Positions 6,533-15,267 of a stretch of 64,000 nucleotides of DNA are shown here, in pieces (position 1 is the first letter of the stretch; the number at the start of each line of letters is the position of its first letter). The notes beneath the pieces are model-generated. The model did no database searches and had not been told where the DNA came from. It saw only the letters and a list, made by a program, of their open reading frames with translations. This stretch comes from Rhizobacter sp. AJA081-3 (GTDB lineage: Bacteria > Pseudomonadota > Gammaproteobacteria > Burkholderiales > Burkholderiaceae_C): assembly GCF_017795745.1 (NCBI RefSeq), contig NZ_CP059067.1:1302001-1366000 (forward strand), written 5' to 3'. The position numbers and the translations under genes were made by a program.

Positions 6533-9345
6533 ACAAGCCGGTCGACTTCATCGAGTTTTCGCTCAACGGCAAGACGGTGGCCGCGGCACCGGGCGAGACG
6601 CTGCTCAACGTCGCCAAGCGTTCCGGCGTGCGCATTCCGCACCTGTGCGCGAAGAACGGCCTCGAACCGGCCGGCAACTGCCGCGCCTGCGTCGTCGAGG
6701 TCAAGGGCGAACGCACGCTCGCGCCTTCATGCTGCCGCACGCCCACGCCGGGCATGGCGGTGGACAGCGCCAGCGACCGCGCCGTGGCCGCGCAGAAGAT
6801 GGTGCTGGAGCTGCTCACCAGCGACGCCGGCGCGGCCAGCGCCGAGCACACCCACGAGTCGGAACTGCTGTTCTGGGCCGACAAGTGGAAGGTTCCGCGC
6901 GGCCGCCTGCCGGGTCGCGCCCCGGTGGCGAAGGACGCCTCGCACCCGGCCTTCGAGGTCAACCTCGACGCCTGCATCCAGTGCACGCGCTGCATCCGCG
7001 CCTGCCGTGACATCCAGGTCAACGATGTGCTCGGCCTGGCGATGCGCGGCGCGCACGCGAAGATCGTCTTCGACCAGGACGACGCCGTCGTCGCGTCGAG
7101 CTGCGTGGCCTGCGGCGAGTGCGTGCAGGCCTGCCCGACCGGCGCGCTGATGCCCGCACGCGGCGCGGGCCTCGCGAAGATCGATCGCGAGGTCGAGTCG
7201 GTCTGCCCCTACTGCGGCGTCGGCTGCCAGCTCACGCTGCACGTCGGCCACGACGACCAGGGCGAGGAGAAGATCCACGTCGTCACCGGCCGCGACGGCC
7301 CGGCCAACCATGGCCGGCTGTGCGTGAAGGGCCGCTTCGGCTTCGATTACGTGCACAACGAACGCCGCCTCACCGCGCCGCTGGTGCGCCGTGCCGGCGT
7401 GGCCAAGGACCCGGCCGACATCGAGCGTTTCAAGCGCGGCGAGCTGTCGCTCGCGGCGCTGTTCCGCGAGGCGAGCTGGGACGAGGCGCTGGACCTCGCC
7501 GCTGGCGGCCTGGCGCGCATCCGCGACACCACGCCGCCCGGCACGCCCAGCCGCCTGGCCGGCTTCGGCTCGGCCAAGGGCAGCAACGAAGAGGCCTACC
7601 TGTTCCAGAAGCTGGTGCGCACCGGGCTGCGCACGCACAACGTCGACCATTGCACGAGGCTGTGCCATGCGAGCTCGGTCGCTGCCCTGCTCGAAGGGCT
7701 GGGCTCGGGCGCGGTGTCGAATCCGGTGGAAGACGTGGCGCAGGCCGATGTCATCCTGCTCATCGGCGCCAACCCGGCGTCCAATCATCCGGTGGCGGCG
7801 AGCTGGATCAAGAACGCGGTGCAGCGCGGCGCACGCCTGATCCTGGCCGACCCGCGTGCGACGCCGATGGCGCGTTTCGCGCAATGGCACCTGGCGTTCC
7901 GGCCGGACACCGACGTGGCACTGCTGACCGGCATGCTGCACGTCATCGTGGCCGAAGGCCTGGTCGACGAAGCTTTCGTCGCGGCACGCGTGAACGGCTA
8001 CGAGGCGGTGAAAGCCTCGGTCGCGGAAGCCACGCCCGAGCGCATGGCCGAGATCTGCGGCATCGAAGCGGACACGATCCGCGAGGTGGCGCGGGCCTTT
8101 GCGACGTCCAAGGGCTCGATGATCCTGTGGGGCATGGGCGTCAGCCAGCACGTGCACGGCACCGACAACGCGCGCTGCCTGATCGCGCTGTCGCTGCTCA
8201 CCGGCCAGATCGGCCGCCCGGGCACCGGGCTGCATCCGCTGCGCGGGCAGAACAACGTGCAGGGTGCCAGCGATGCGGGGCTGATCCCGATGATGTATCC
8301 CAACTACCAGCGCGTGGTCCGCGACGACGCGCATGCGCACTTCGAGGCGATGTGGGGCACGCCGCTCGGCCGCGAGCCGGGCCTGACGGTGGTCGAGATC
8401 ATCAAGGAGGCGGCGGCCGGGCGCATCACCGGCATGTACGTCGAGGGCGAGAACCCGGCGATGAGCGACCCTGACCTCGACCATGCGCGCGCCGCCATGG
8501 CGCGCCTCGAGCACATGGTCGTGCAGGACATCTTCGCCACCGAGACGGCGATCCTCGCCGACGTCGTGCTGCCGGCCTCGGCCTTCGCCGAGAAGTGGGG
8601 CAGCGTGACCAACACCGACCGCTTGATCCAGATCGGCCGCCCGGCGCTCAAGCCGCCCGGCCAGGCGCGCCAGGACCTGTGGGCGATCGAGCAGGTCGGC
8701 CGCCGGCTCGGCCTGGGCTGGAACTACTGGCGCGCCGAAGACGGCGACGGCCATGCCGCGGCCGAGGCGCCGACGGCACGTGTCTACGAGGAGATGCGCA
8801 CCGTGATGGAGCCATTGGCCGGCGTGCCGTGGAGCCGCCTGGTGCGCGAGGATGCGGTCGTCACGCCCGCCGAGCGCGAGGACCAGCCGGGCCACGCCGT
8901 CGTCTTCACCGAGAACTTCCCGACCGCCGACGGTCGCGCGATGCTGGTGCCGGCGCGTTTCGTGGCCGGCCCCGAGCAGCCCGACAGCGAGTTCCCGTTC
9001 GTGATCTCCACCGGCCGCGTGCTCGAACACTGGCACACCGGCGCGATGACGCGCCATGCCGGCGTGCTCGACGCGCTGGCGCCGGTGCCCACCATCAGCC
9101 TGCATCCGGACGATGCGCAGCGCCTGGGCGCCGTGCACGGCAGCGCGCTGCGGGTGGAGTCGCGCCACGGCGCGATCGAAGGCGTGGCCGAGGTGACGCG
9201 GGCGGTGAACCCTGGCCACCTGTTCGTGCCCTTCGCCTACTGGGAGGCGGCGGCCAACAAGCTGACCGGTTCGGCGCTCGACGCTTTCGGGAAAATTCCC
9301 GGTTTCAAAGTCACGGCGGTGCGAGCTTTCGCGCTGCCGGGATAG
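6529..9345 (+). CDS. Formate dehydrogenase, catalytic alpha subunit
   Basis: A 938-residue molybdenum/tungsten bis-MGD enzyme that oxidises formate to CO2 in the cytoplasm. Residues 5-80 are a [2Fe-2S] ferredoxin domain (C40, C51, C54 and C68 or C69). Two ferredoxin [4Fe-4S] clusters follow (C149/152/155/159 and C192/195/198/202). The MopB cluster starts at C226. The active-site Cys-His pair is C379-H380, the position held by selenocysteine in some enzymes. The HxxxCxxC ligand set of NuoG-type subunits is not visible between residues 75 and 145. No fdsC/fdhD-like chaperone or fdsD gene follows; the next gene is unrelated. Confidence 0.92.
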   Translation: MNKPVDFIEFSLNGKTVAAAPGETLLNVAKRSGVRIPHLCAKNGLEPAGNCRACVVEVKGERTLAPSCCRTPTPGMAVDSASDRAVAAQKMVLELLTSDAGAASAEHTHESELLFWADKWKVPRGRLPGRAPVAKDASHPAFEVNLDACIQCTRCIRACRDIQVNDVLGLAMRGAHAKIVFDQDDAVVASSCVACGECVQACPTGALMPARGAGLAKIDREVESVCPYCGVGCQLTLHVGHDDQGEEKIHVVTGRDGPANHGRLCVKGRFGFDYVHNERRLTAPLVRRAGVAKDPADIERFKRGELSLAALFREASWDEALDLAAGGLARIRDTTPPGTPSRLAGFGSAKGSNEEAYLFQKLVRTGLRTHNVDHCTRLCHASSVAALLEGLGSGAVSNPVEDVAQADVILLIGANPASNHPVAASWIKNAVQRGARLILADPRATPMARFAQWHLAFRPDTDVALLTGMLHVIVAEGLVDEAFVAARVNGYEAVKASVAEATPERMAEICGIEADTIREVARAFATSKGSMILWGMGVSQHVHGTDNARCLIALSLLTGQIGRPGTGLHPLRGQNNVQGASDAGLIPMMYPNYQRVVRDDAHAHFEAMWGTPLGREPGLTVVEIIKEAAAGRITGMYVEGENPAMSDPDLDHARAAMARLEHMVVQDIFATETAILADVVLPASAFAEKWGSVTNTDRLIQIGRPALKPPGQARQDLWAIEQVGRRLGLGWNYWRAEDGDGHAAAEAPTARVYEEMRTVMEPLAGVPWSRLVREDAVVTPAEREDQPGHAVVFTENFPTADGRAMLVPARFVAGPEQPDSEFPFVISTGRVLEHWHTGAMTRHAGVLDALAPVPTISLHPDDAQRLGAVHGSALRVESRHGAIEGVAEVTRAVNPGHLFVPFAYWEAAANKLTGSALDAFGKIPGFKVTAVRAFALPG

Positions 9346-9390
9346 GTTCGAGGGATCGGGGCCGGGGCGAGCCCGGGGCATACTCGTAGG

Positions 9391-11619
9391 ATGTACGAGA
9401 CCCACTTCGGGATCAGCGGGCCGCCCTTCCAGCTCAGCCCCGACCCGAGCTTCTATTTCGACAGCCAGGGCCACCACGAGGCCCTGGCCACACTGCGCCG
9501 CGGGCTGGCCGACCCGACAGGTTTCGTGGTCGTCAGCGGCGAGATCGGTGCGGGCAAGACCACGCTGGTGCGCACGCTGCTGGCGGAGCTCGACTCCTCG
9601 CGGCTGGTGGTCGGCCAGGTGCTGACGACGCAGCTCGACGACACCGAGCTGATGCGCAGCCTCGTGCTGTCCTTCGGACTGCCGGCGAATGCCGATTCGC
9701 CAGGTGCGCTCAACGAGATCCTGCAGAACTTCCTGGCCACGCTGACGCAGGATGGGCGCCGCGCCGTCCTCATCGTCGACGAGGCGCAGAACCTGCACCG
9801 CAGTGCCTTCGACTGGCTGGTGCAGATGGAGAAGGGCAAGGTCGCGGGCCGGGCGCCCTTGAAGATCTGCCTGGTGGGCCAGCCGGAGCTGCGCGACCTG
9901 GTCGCGTCGGGGGACCTGCTGGCGCTGCGCGAACGTGTCAGCGCGCAGTGCCACCTCGGGCCGCTGGGCCTGAACGAAACCGGTGCCTACATCCGCCACC
10001 GCCTGTCCAAGGTCGGCTGGAGCGGCGTTCCCAGCTTCGAGCCCGGCGCCTTCGAGGAGATCCATCGCTGGACGGGCGGCATCCCGCGGCGCATCAACCT
10101 GCTGTGCAACCGGTTGATGCTGTCGAGATTCCTGTCGTCGCAGGTCAAGATCGACGTCGAGGCCGTGGCCGCCACGGCGCAAGACCTGCGCGCCGAGATC
10201 GGCGACACCTCGGCACCGCCGCCGCCCGCTGCGGCGGCGCCGCCTGCCGCAGCCTCACCGGTTGCCACACCGGCTCCATCTCCCGCACCGGCGTTGCCGG
10301 TGTTGCGCGAAGCCGTCGCACCCGCACGCCCCTCGGCGCCGATCAAGGTCAAGGCGCCTGCGCCGGCTCCGGCGCCTGCCGCCGTCGACGTGGATCTGGA
10401 AGTCGACATCGGCGAGCCCCTCGGCGCAGCGCAGCCGGCGTTGCCGCCACTGCGCAGTGGCGAGGAGTCGCGCCCCCTGCTGTGCGTGGTCGGCGGGCAG
10501 GGCGAGCACGTCAAGGCCGCAGCGCTGATGCATGCCCTCGCGGGCCGGCCCGAACTGCCTGTGACGCTGCTGGTGCGCTGTTACGCCAACAGTGCCTTCG
10601 AGCGGCATCGCGACATGTTCGCCGGCCTCGACGTGGCCGGCCGGCTGGTCAGCCTGGGCATCGCCGGGGGCACCTATGCCGGCCGGGCCGCCGAGCTGAT
10701 GAAGCGCTTCGAGTTCGTCGTCGACCACTGCCAGCCGGCCGCCGTGATCGTGTTCGACGGCAGTGACGCGGCCTTGTCCTGCGGGCTGGTGGCCAGCCGC
10801 AAGGGCCTGCCGGTGCTGCACGTGGGTGCCGGCCTGCGCAGCGGCAGCAACGCCGATGCGGCCGACATCACCCGGCGCCTGGCCGACCAGCTCTCCGACG
10901 TTCTCTACACCGCCGAGCCGCAGGCCAACCAGCAGCTCGCGCAGGAAGGTGTCGCCAGCGAGCGCATCCAGTTCGTCGGCAACCCGCTCGCCGACGCGCT
11001 GCAGATCGCCCTGCGCACCAAGCTGCCGGTGGCCAATCCGCGTGAGCGCCTGGGCCTGCCCGCCAACCTGCTGTCCGACCGCAACGGCTACGGCGTGGTC
11101 ATCCTCGATGCCATGCCCAACGTGGGCGATCGGCAGGTGCTGTCGGAGCTGATCGCGATCATGCGTGCCGTCGCGCACGACGTGCCGCTGGTCTGGCCGA
11201 TGCACACGCGCACTCGCGAGCAGCTCTCGCGCTTCAAGCTCGACGCCATCGTCGCCAGCGAGCGCATCGCCACGCTGCCCTCGCAGAGCTACCCGTCGCT
11301 CGTACAGCTGATGTCCAACGCCACCTGCGTGATCACCGATTCGTGGAACGTGCAGGAAGAAGCCACCGTGTTGTCGATCCCGTGCCTGACCATCGGTCTC
11401 GGACAGGAGCGCGCGACGACGGTGGCGGTGGGCTCCAACCTCGTCGTCGGCCGCAACAAGGCGCTGGCCACGCGTGCCGTGTGGGACTGCATCTTCAACG
11501 GCGGCAAGCGCGGCCGCTTGCCCGAACTGTGGGACGGCCACGCCGCCACGCGCATCGCCGAGCACATGTCGGGCTTCCTGCAGGCGCGGCGCAGCGCGCG
11601 CAGCAGCGTCACCGCTTGA
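9391..11619 (+). CDS. ExeA-type AAA ATPase fused to a degenerate UDP-GlcNAc 2-epimerase-like domain
   Basis: A 742-residue fusion. Residues 1-270 are an ExeA/GspA-type AAA+ ATPase (Walker A GEIGAGKTT at 50-58, Walker B VLIVDE at 126-131), the type found as the XrtA/PEP-CTERM-associated ATPase. Residues 275-345 are a Pro/Ala-rich linker. Residues 360-735 match the WecB/MnaA epimerase fold: HVGAGLRS at 477-484, VGNPLADAL near 530, TDSWNVQEEA at 649-658. The WecB catalytic residues are not kept: the HVEAGLRT glutamate is Gly479, the HRREN histidine region reads AMPNV (574-578), and DSGG is DSWN. It is probably a sugar-nucleotide-binding or scaffold domain and not an active epimerase. Its last 11 bases overlap the convergent transporter gene. 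Confidence 0.85.
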   Translation: MYETHFGISGPPFQLSPDPSFYFDSQGHHEALATLRRGLADPTGFVVVSGEIGAGKTTLVRTLLAELDSSRLVVGQVLTTQLDDTELMRSLVLSFGLPANADSPGALNEILQNFLATLTQDGRRAVLIVDEAQNLHRSAFDWLVQMEKGKVAGRAPLKICLVGQPELRDLVASGDLLALRERVSAQCHLGPLGLNETGAYIRHRLSKVGWSGVPSFEPGAFEEIHRWTGGIPRRINLLCNRLMLSRFLSSQVKIDVEAVAATAQDLRAEIGDTSAPPPPAAAAPPAAASPVATPAPSPAPALPVLREAVAPARPSAPIKVKAPAPAPAPAAVDVDLEVDIGEPLGAAQPALPPLRSGEESRPLLCVVGGQGEHVKAAALMHALAGRPELPVTLLVRCYANSAFERHRDMFAGLDVAGRLVSLGIAGGTYAGRAAELMKRFEFVVDHCQPAAVIVFDGSDAALSCGLVASRKGLPVLHVGAGLRSGSNADAADITRRLADQLSDVLYTAEPQANQQLAQEGVASERIQFVGNPLADALQIALRTKLPVANPRERLGLPANLLSDRNGYGVVILDAMPNVGDRQVLSELIAIMRAVAHDVPLVWPMHTRTREQLSRFKLDAIVASERIATLPSQSYPSLVQLMSNATCVITDSWNVQEEATVLSIPCLTIGLGQERATTVAVGSNLVVGRNKALATRAVWDCIFNGGKRGRLPELWDGHAATRIAEHMSGFLQARRSARSSVTA

Positions 11620-12496
11620 GCGACGCGAATCGAGGTGGCTTGAGCACCCCTGTGGCCAGCGCGGTACCGAGCAGGATGACGGCGCAGCCGACGGCCATCG
11701 CCGCGGTGAGCGGCTCGGCCAGGAACAGCCAGCCCCACAGCACTGCGAAGGCCGGGATCAGGAAGGTCACCGTGATCGCATTGGCCGGCCCGATGTGCGC
11801 GATGAGCCGGAAGTAGATCAGGTAGGCCACGCCGGTGCACAGCACGGCCAGCAGCGCCACCATGGCCCAGGCGTGCGCCGAGGGCATCGCCGCCGGCCAC
11901 CACCACAGCGCCGGCAACGCCAGCACCAGTGCCGCCGAGAGCTGGCTGCCGGCGGCCACCGCCAGCGGCGCCACGCCCTGCAGCCGGCGCTTGGTGTAGT
12001 TGGCCGACAGGCCGTACATCAGCGCTGCCGCCAGGCAAGCGACGATGGCCCAGCCGGATCCGCCCGGCTTGAACGAGGCCTTCTCCCAGGCGAGGCCGAG
12101 TACGCCGGCGAATCCGATCGCCAGCCCGGCGATGCGCGGCCCGCTTGGCCGGTCCTTCAGCCACAGCCAGCCGAGCACCGCGCCGAACAGCGGTGTCGAT
12201 GCATTGAAGATCGACGACAGGCCGGCGGTGATCGACAGCGCGGCGTAGCTGAAGCACAGGAAGGGCAGCGCCGAGTTGGTGATGCCGACGACGAAAATGC
12301 TGCGCCAGTGGCGGCGTAGCTCGCCGACCTGGCCGCGCCAGCGCAACAGCGGCAGCAGCACCAGTGCGGCGCCGGCGACGCGCACTGCGGAGAGCGCCAC
12401 CGGGCCGAACTCCGCGGCGCCCAGGCGCATGAACAGGAACGACGCGCCCCATAGCGCGGCGAGGCCGACCAGTTCGCTGAGATCGGACGTCTTCAT
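11609..12496 (-). CDS. EamA/DMT-family transporter
   Basis: A 295-residue inner-membrane protein with about ten hydrophobic helices arranged as two EamA repeats (ALWGASFLFMRLGA near the N terminus; a second repeat from about residue 150). Members of the drug/metabolite transporter superfamily export metabolites or amino acids; the substrate is not predictable. The start ATG at 12496 overlaps the stop of the upstream ogt-like gene by 4 bases, so it is the last cistron of the alkylation-repair operon. That coupling is common in Burkholderiales and does not prove a repair role. The 3' end overlaps the ATPase fusion gene on the other strand. Confidence 0.85.
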   Translation of the reverse strand: MKTSDLSELVGLAALWGASFLFMRLGAAEFGPVALSAVRVAGAALVLLPLLRWRGQVGELRRHWRSIFVVGITNSALPFLCFSYAALSITAGLSSIFNASTPLFGAVLGWLWLKDRPSGPRIAGLAIGFAGVLGLAWEKASFKPGGSGWAIVACLAAALMYGLSANYTKRRLQGVAPLAVAAGSQLSAALVLALPALWWWPAAMPSAHAWAMVALLAVLCTGVAYLIYFRLIAHIGPANAITVTFLIPAFAVLWGWLFLAEPLTAAMAVGCAVILLGTALATGVLKPPRFASLKR

Positions 12497-13002
12497 CCGC
12501 GGCCTTCGAGCGCGAGCAGCGCCTGCTTGCGCTGCACGCCGCCTGCATAGCCCGTCAGCGAGCCGTCGCGGCCGAGCACGCGGTGGCAGGGCACGACCAG
12601 CGAGGCGGGGTTGCGGCCGACGGCGGCGCCCACGGCCCGCACCGCCTGCGGCGCGCCGATCGCCGACGCGATCTCGCCGTAGCTGCAGGTGCGCCCGGCC
12701 GGGATGCGCAGCAGCGCCTGCCACACCGAGCGCTGGAACGGCGTGCCGTGCAGGTCCAGCGGCAGATCGAAGGCGGCCGCCTCGCCGGCGAAGTAGCGCT
12801 GCAGCGCCTGCGCGGCGCGGCGCAGCAGCGGGTCGTCGGGGCGCATCGGTGCCTCGAGTTCGCCCGGGTGGTGCTTCTGCCCTTCGAACCACAGCCCGGC
12901 GATGCCCGCGGCGGTGCGCGCCACGCGCACCGGTCCGAGCGGGGTGTCGACCAGCGCTTGCGCGGTACAGAGGGTGTTCAAGGTGTCGCTGAGGGTGCTC
13001 AT
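12493..13002 (-). CDS. ogt: Methylated-DNA--protein-cysteine methyltransferase
   Basis: A 169-residue suicide DNA-repair protein that removes O6-alkyl groups from guanine. The acceptor motif PCHRVLGRDGSLTGYAGG is near residue 130, with the acceptor cysteine in VPCHR and the SYGEIA helix upstream. Length matches Ogt. It overlaps the Ada-AlkA gene upstream and the EamA gene downstream by 4 bases each (ATGA at both joints), so the three genes are translationally coupled on the minus strand. Because the upstream protein carries the Ada regulatory module, the operon is probably self-induced by methylation damage (inference from the Ada family). Confidence 0.92.
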   Translation of the reverse strand: MSTLSDTLNTLCTAQALVDTPLGPVRVARTAAGIAGLWFEGQKHHPGELEAPMRPDDPLLRRAAQALQRYFAGEAAAFDLPLDLHGTPFQRSVWQALLRIPAGRTCSYGEIASAIGAPQAVRAVGAAVGRNPASLVVPCHRVLGRDGSLTGYAGGVQRKQALLALEGRG

Positions 13003-14471
13003 GTCGGAGTCTCCAGGCTGTTCCACAGGCGCAGCACGGCGTAGGCGCGCCACGGCCGCCAGGCCTGCGCCTGGGCGTCGGCGTCGCGCTGGTTCTGCGT
13101 GCCGAAGAGCAGGCGCATCGCCTTCAGCACGGCCACGTCGTTGGGCGGGAAGGCGTCGGGCCAGCCGAGCGCCCGCATCGCGATGTAGTGCGCCGTCCAC
13201 GGGCCGATGCCGGGCAGCTCGCACAGCGCGGCGATGAAGTCGTCCGGCGACGCCATCGCCGCTTCGAGTCCGGGCCAGGCCTGCGCCAGGGCGATCAGGG
13301 CATTCGCTCGCGTGCGCACGATGCCCAGGCTGGCGACGCTGTCCAGCGTGGCCTCTGCCAGGGCCTGCGGCGAGGGGAACGCGCGCGCGAGCGAGGGCCA
13401 CGGCGTGGCCAGCGGCGTGTCGAAACGCTCGACGACGCGGCGTGCCAGCGTGCGCGCCGCCGCCACCGTGACCTGCTGGCCGAGCACGGCGCGCACCGCG
13501 AGCTCGAAGGCGTCGAGGCTGCCCGGCAGGCGGATGCCCGGCGGCCCGGGCAGGTCGGCCAGCGCGGCGTCGATGCTCGCGGGCGCCGCATCGAGGTCGA
13601 GCCAGCGCCGCGCCGCCGCGACGATGCGCGCGCTCGACGCGGCGAGCGCCGGCGCGAAGCGCAGCTGCACGCGGCCGCGCGAGGGGTCGAAACGCGCCTC
13701 CACCCAACCCGGCTGCGCGGCCACACTGCCGGCGCGCAGCGTGCGGCGGATCGTCGCGCCGTCGACCTCCTCGATGCCGGGGATGGCGCGCTGCGCGACG
13801 AAGCGCAGCAGCGCCGCGTGGTCGAACGGCGCGCGGTAGGCGAGCGTCAGCGTGATCGCATCCGGCGTCGCGTCGGCGCGATCCGGCTCGTCGCCGGCCG
13901 CGCCGCGCAAGCGGCTCGGGCTCATGCGGTACTGCTGGGCGAACGCCGCATTGAAGCGGCGCAGGCTGCGGAATCCGCTGGCCAGCGCCACCTGCGCGAC
14001 CGGCAGCGCTGAATCGGTCAGCAGCTGCTTGGCGAGCAGCAGGCGGCGCGTCTGCAGGTACTGCATCGGCGTGACGCCCTGGTCGGCGGCGAAGATGCGG
14101 CGCAGGTGGCGGTCGCTGACGCCGAGCTTCGCGGCCAGTGCGGAGAGTGACGCCGCCTCGCCGCTGGCCGCCTGCGCGTTGAGTTCCTGCGCAGCCTGCC
14201 GCGCCAGCGTGCGCGACGCGTCCATCACGCTCCACGGCAGCCCGGCGCCCGGCGCGATCTCGGGGCGGCATTTCAGGCAGGGGCGGAACGAGGCGGCCTC
14301 GGCCTGCGCCGGCGTCTCGAAGAAGCGGCAGTTGCGCTGCAGCGGCGTGCGCACGCGACAGATCGGCCGGCAGTACACGCCGGTGGAGGTGACACCGACG
14401 AACAGGCGGCCGTCGAAGCGCGCATCGCGGGCGATGAGCACCTGGTAGGCGGCGTCGGGATCGAATGTCAT
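12999..14471 (-). CDS. Ada-type regulator fused to AlkA 3-methyladenine DNA glycosylase
   Basis: A 490-residue bifunctional protein. Residues 1-75 are the Ada zinc/methyl-acceptor domain with C34, C38, C65 and C68 matching the four zinc cysteines of Ada. Residues 85-190 are an AraC-type double HTH. Residues 200-310 are the AlkA N-terminal domain. Residues 315-485 are the HhH-GPD glycosylase with the hairpin LPGIGPWTAHYIA and the catalytic aspartate in PPNDVAV. Methylation of the acceptor cysteine turns such proteins into activators, so it likely controls its own operon. The start is the first ATG of the frame and the Ada domain begins directly at it. Confidence 0.93.
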   Translation of the reverse strand: MTFDPDAAYQVLIARDARFDGRLFVGVTSTGVYCRPICRVRTPLQRNCRFFETPAQAEAASFRPCLKCRPEIAPGAGLPWSVMDASRTLARQAAQELNAQAASGEAASLSALAAKLGVSDRHLRRIFAADQGVTPMQYLQTRRLLLAKQLLTDSALPVAQVALASGFRSLRRFNAAFAQQYRMSPSRLRGAAGDEPDRADATPDAITLTLAYRAPFDHAALLRFVAQRAIPGIEEVDGATIRRTLRAGSVAAQPGWVEARFDPSRGRVQLRFAPALAASSARIVAAARRWLDLDAAPASIDAALADLPGPPGIRLPGSLDAFELAVRAVLGQQVTVAAARTLARRVVERFDTPLATPWPSLARAFPSPQALAEATLDSVASLGIVRTRANALIALAQAWPGLEAAMASPDDFIAALCELPGIGPWTAHYIAMRALGWPDAFPPNDVAVLKAMRLLFGTQNQRDADAQAQAWRPWRAYAVLRLWNSLETPT

Positions 14472-14483
14472 GCGGTCGATTAT

Positions 14484-14514
14484 GGCCAGCGCTCCGCCCG
14501 GCGCTGGCCGTTTT
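14484..14514. terminator. Hairpin between the TetR gene and the Ada-AlkA gene
   Basis: A perfect 9-base inverted repeat, GGCCAGCGC / GCGCTGGCC, with an 8-base loop, followed on the plus strand by GTTTT. Both neighbouring genes are on the minus strand, where no T-run follows the stem. It may therefore be a weak terminator for the TetR transcript or a regulatory hairpin in front of the Ada-AlkA gene. Confidence 0.4.
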
Positions 14515-14540
14515 CGGACATGCCGTCCGGGTGGCCCGGA

Positions 14541-15170
14541 TCAGCGCTGCAGGACGAGCGAAACGGTCTGCGCGGCGAGTTCGTCGAGTCCGACGCGTTC
14601 GCGCTTGCGCGAGTTCGCCTGGTACCAGGTCGCCGAGAAGTTGATCGCGCCGAGGATCATCAGTCGCGCGAGCTTCGGGTCGGCACGCAGAAGGCCGGCG
14701 GCGTGAAGTTCGTCGAGTGTGTTCTGCCAGAGTGTGTCGTAGCGGTTCTTCAGCGCGACGATGCGGCGCCGGTAGGGCGCCGGCAGCGAGCGCCAGTCGT
14801 ACAGCATCACGGGAACGAAGTCACTGCCGGTGTCGTGCAGGATGCCGTAGTGCGTGCGCACGAGGCGCTCGAAGCGCTGCGCCGGCGGCAGTGCGTCGTC
14901 GCCGAGGACGGCATGCGCGCGCTCGAGCCCCTGGCGCAGCCCTTCCTCCATCACGGCCATCAGCAGCTCGTGCTTGTTGGCAAAGTGATAGAACGGACTG
15001 CCCGACTGCATGCCCACCGCACGCGCGATATCGCGGATCGTGGTGCCATCGAAGCCCTTTTCACGGAACAGCTGTGCCGCGGCGCGCACGAGCTCACCCC
15101 TGCGGTTCGGTGTCTCGGAGGTGACTGCAGCCCGGGTTTTCACGCTGACGTGTGGATTAGCGCTTCGCAT
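14541..15170 (-). CDS. TetR-family transcriptional regulator
   Basis: A 209-residue repressor-like protein. Residues 22-70 hold the TetR helix-turn-helix (TTIRDIARAVGMQSG, then the FYHF and KHEL signatures), and the rest is a ligand-binding helical domain. The start at 15170 (MRSANPH) is preferred; an upstream ATG at 15314 would run through the divergent permease gene. It is divergent from the ABC uptake operon with 97 bases between starts. That gap carries AAGCA-AC-TGCTT at 15174-15185, directly next to its own start codon. A near-identical core lies upstream of the beta-oxidation genes at 29160-29179, so control by acyl-CoA is a plausible inference. Confidence 0.88.
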   Translation of the reverse strand: MRSANPHVSVKTRAAVTSETPNRRGELVRAAAQLFREKGFDGTTIRDIARAVGMQSGSPFYHFANKHELLMAVMEEGLRQGLERAHAVLGDDALPPAQRFERLVRTHYGILHDTGSDFVPVMLYDWRSLPAPYRRRIVALKNRYDTLWQNTLDELHAAGLLRADPKLARLMILGAINFSATWYQANSRKRERVGLDELAAQTVSLVLQR

Positions 15171-15173
15171 ACA

Positions 15174-15185
15174 AAGCAACTGCTT
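15174..15185. promoter_or_regulatory. Putative TetR operator (AAGCA-N2-TGCTT)
   Basis: A 12-base inverted repeat, AAGCAACTGCTT, lies 4 bases upstream of the TetR start codon, in the 97-base gap to the divergent permease gene. Eleven of its 12 bases are the same as the core of the larger palindrome at 29160-29179. Position and symmetry fit autoregulation by the TetR protein. Confidence 0.55.
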
Positions 15186-15267
15186 GCTTGGCAGCCACAG
15201 AATAACAACGCCATGGTGGTGTCGCAATGGCGACAGCCCTCGCAAGCGCCCCGTCCGGAGACCCCGC

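Noticed and set aside
6727-10182. A very long minus-strand open frame (over 1100 codons) opposite the formate dehydrogenase and ATPase genes
   Set aside because: It is a high-GC antisense shadow: low-complexity, rich in Arg/Ala/His/Gly, no recognisable domain, and it crosses two well-supported genes.
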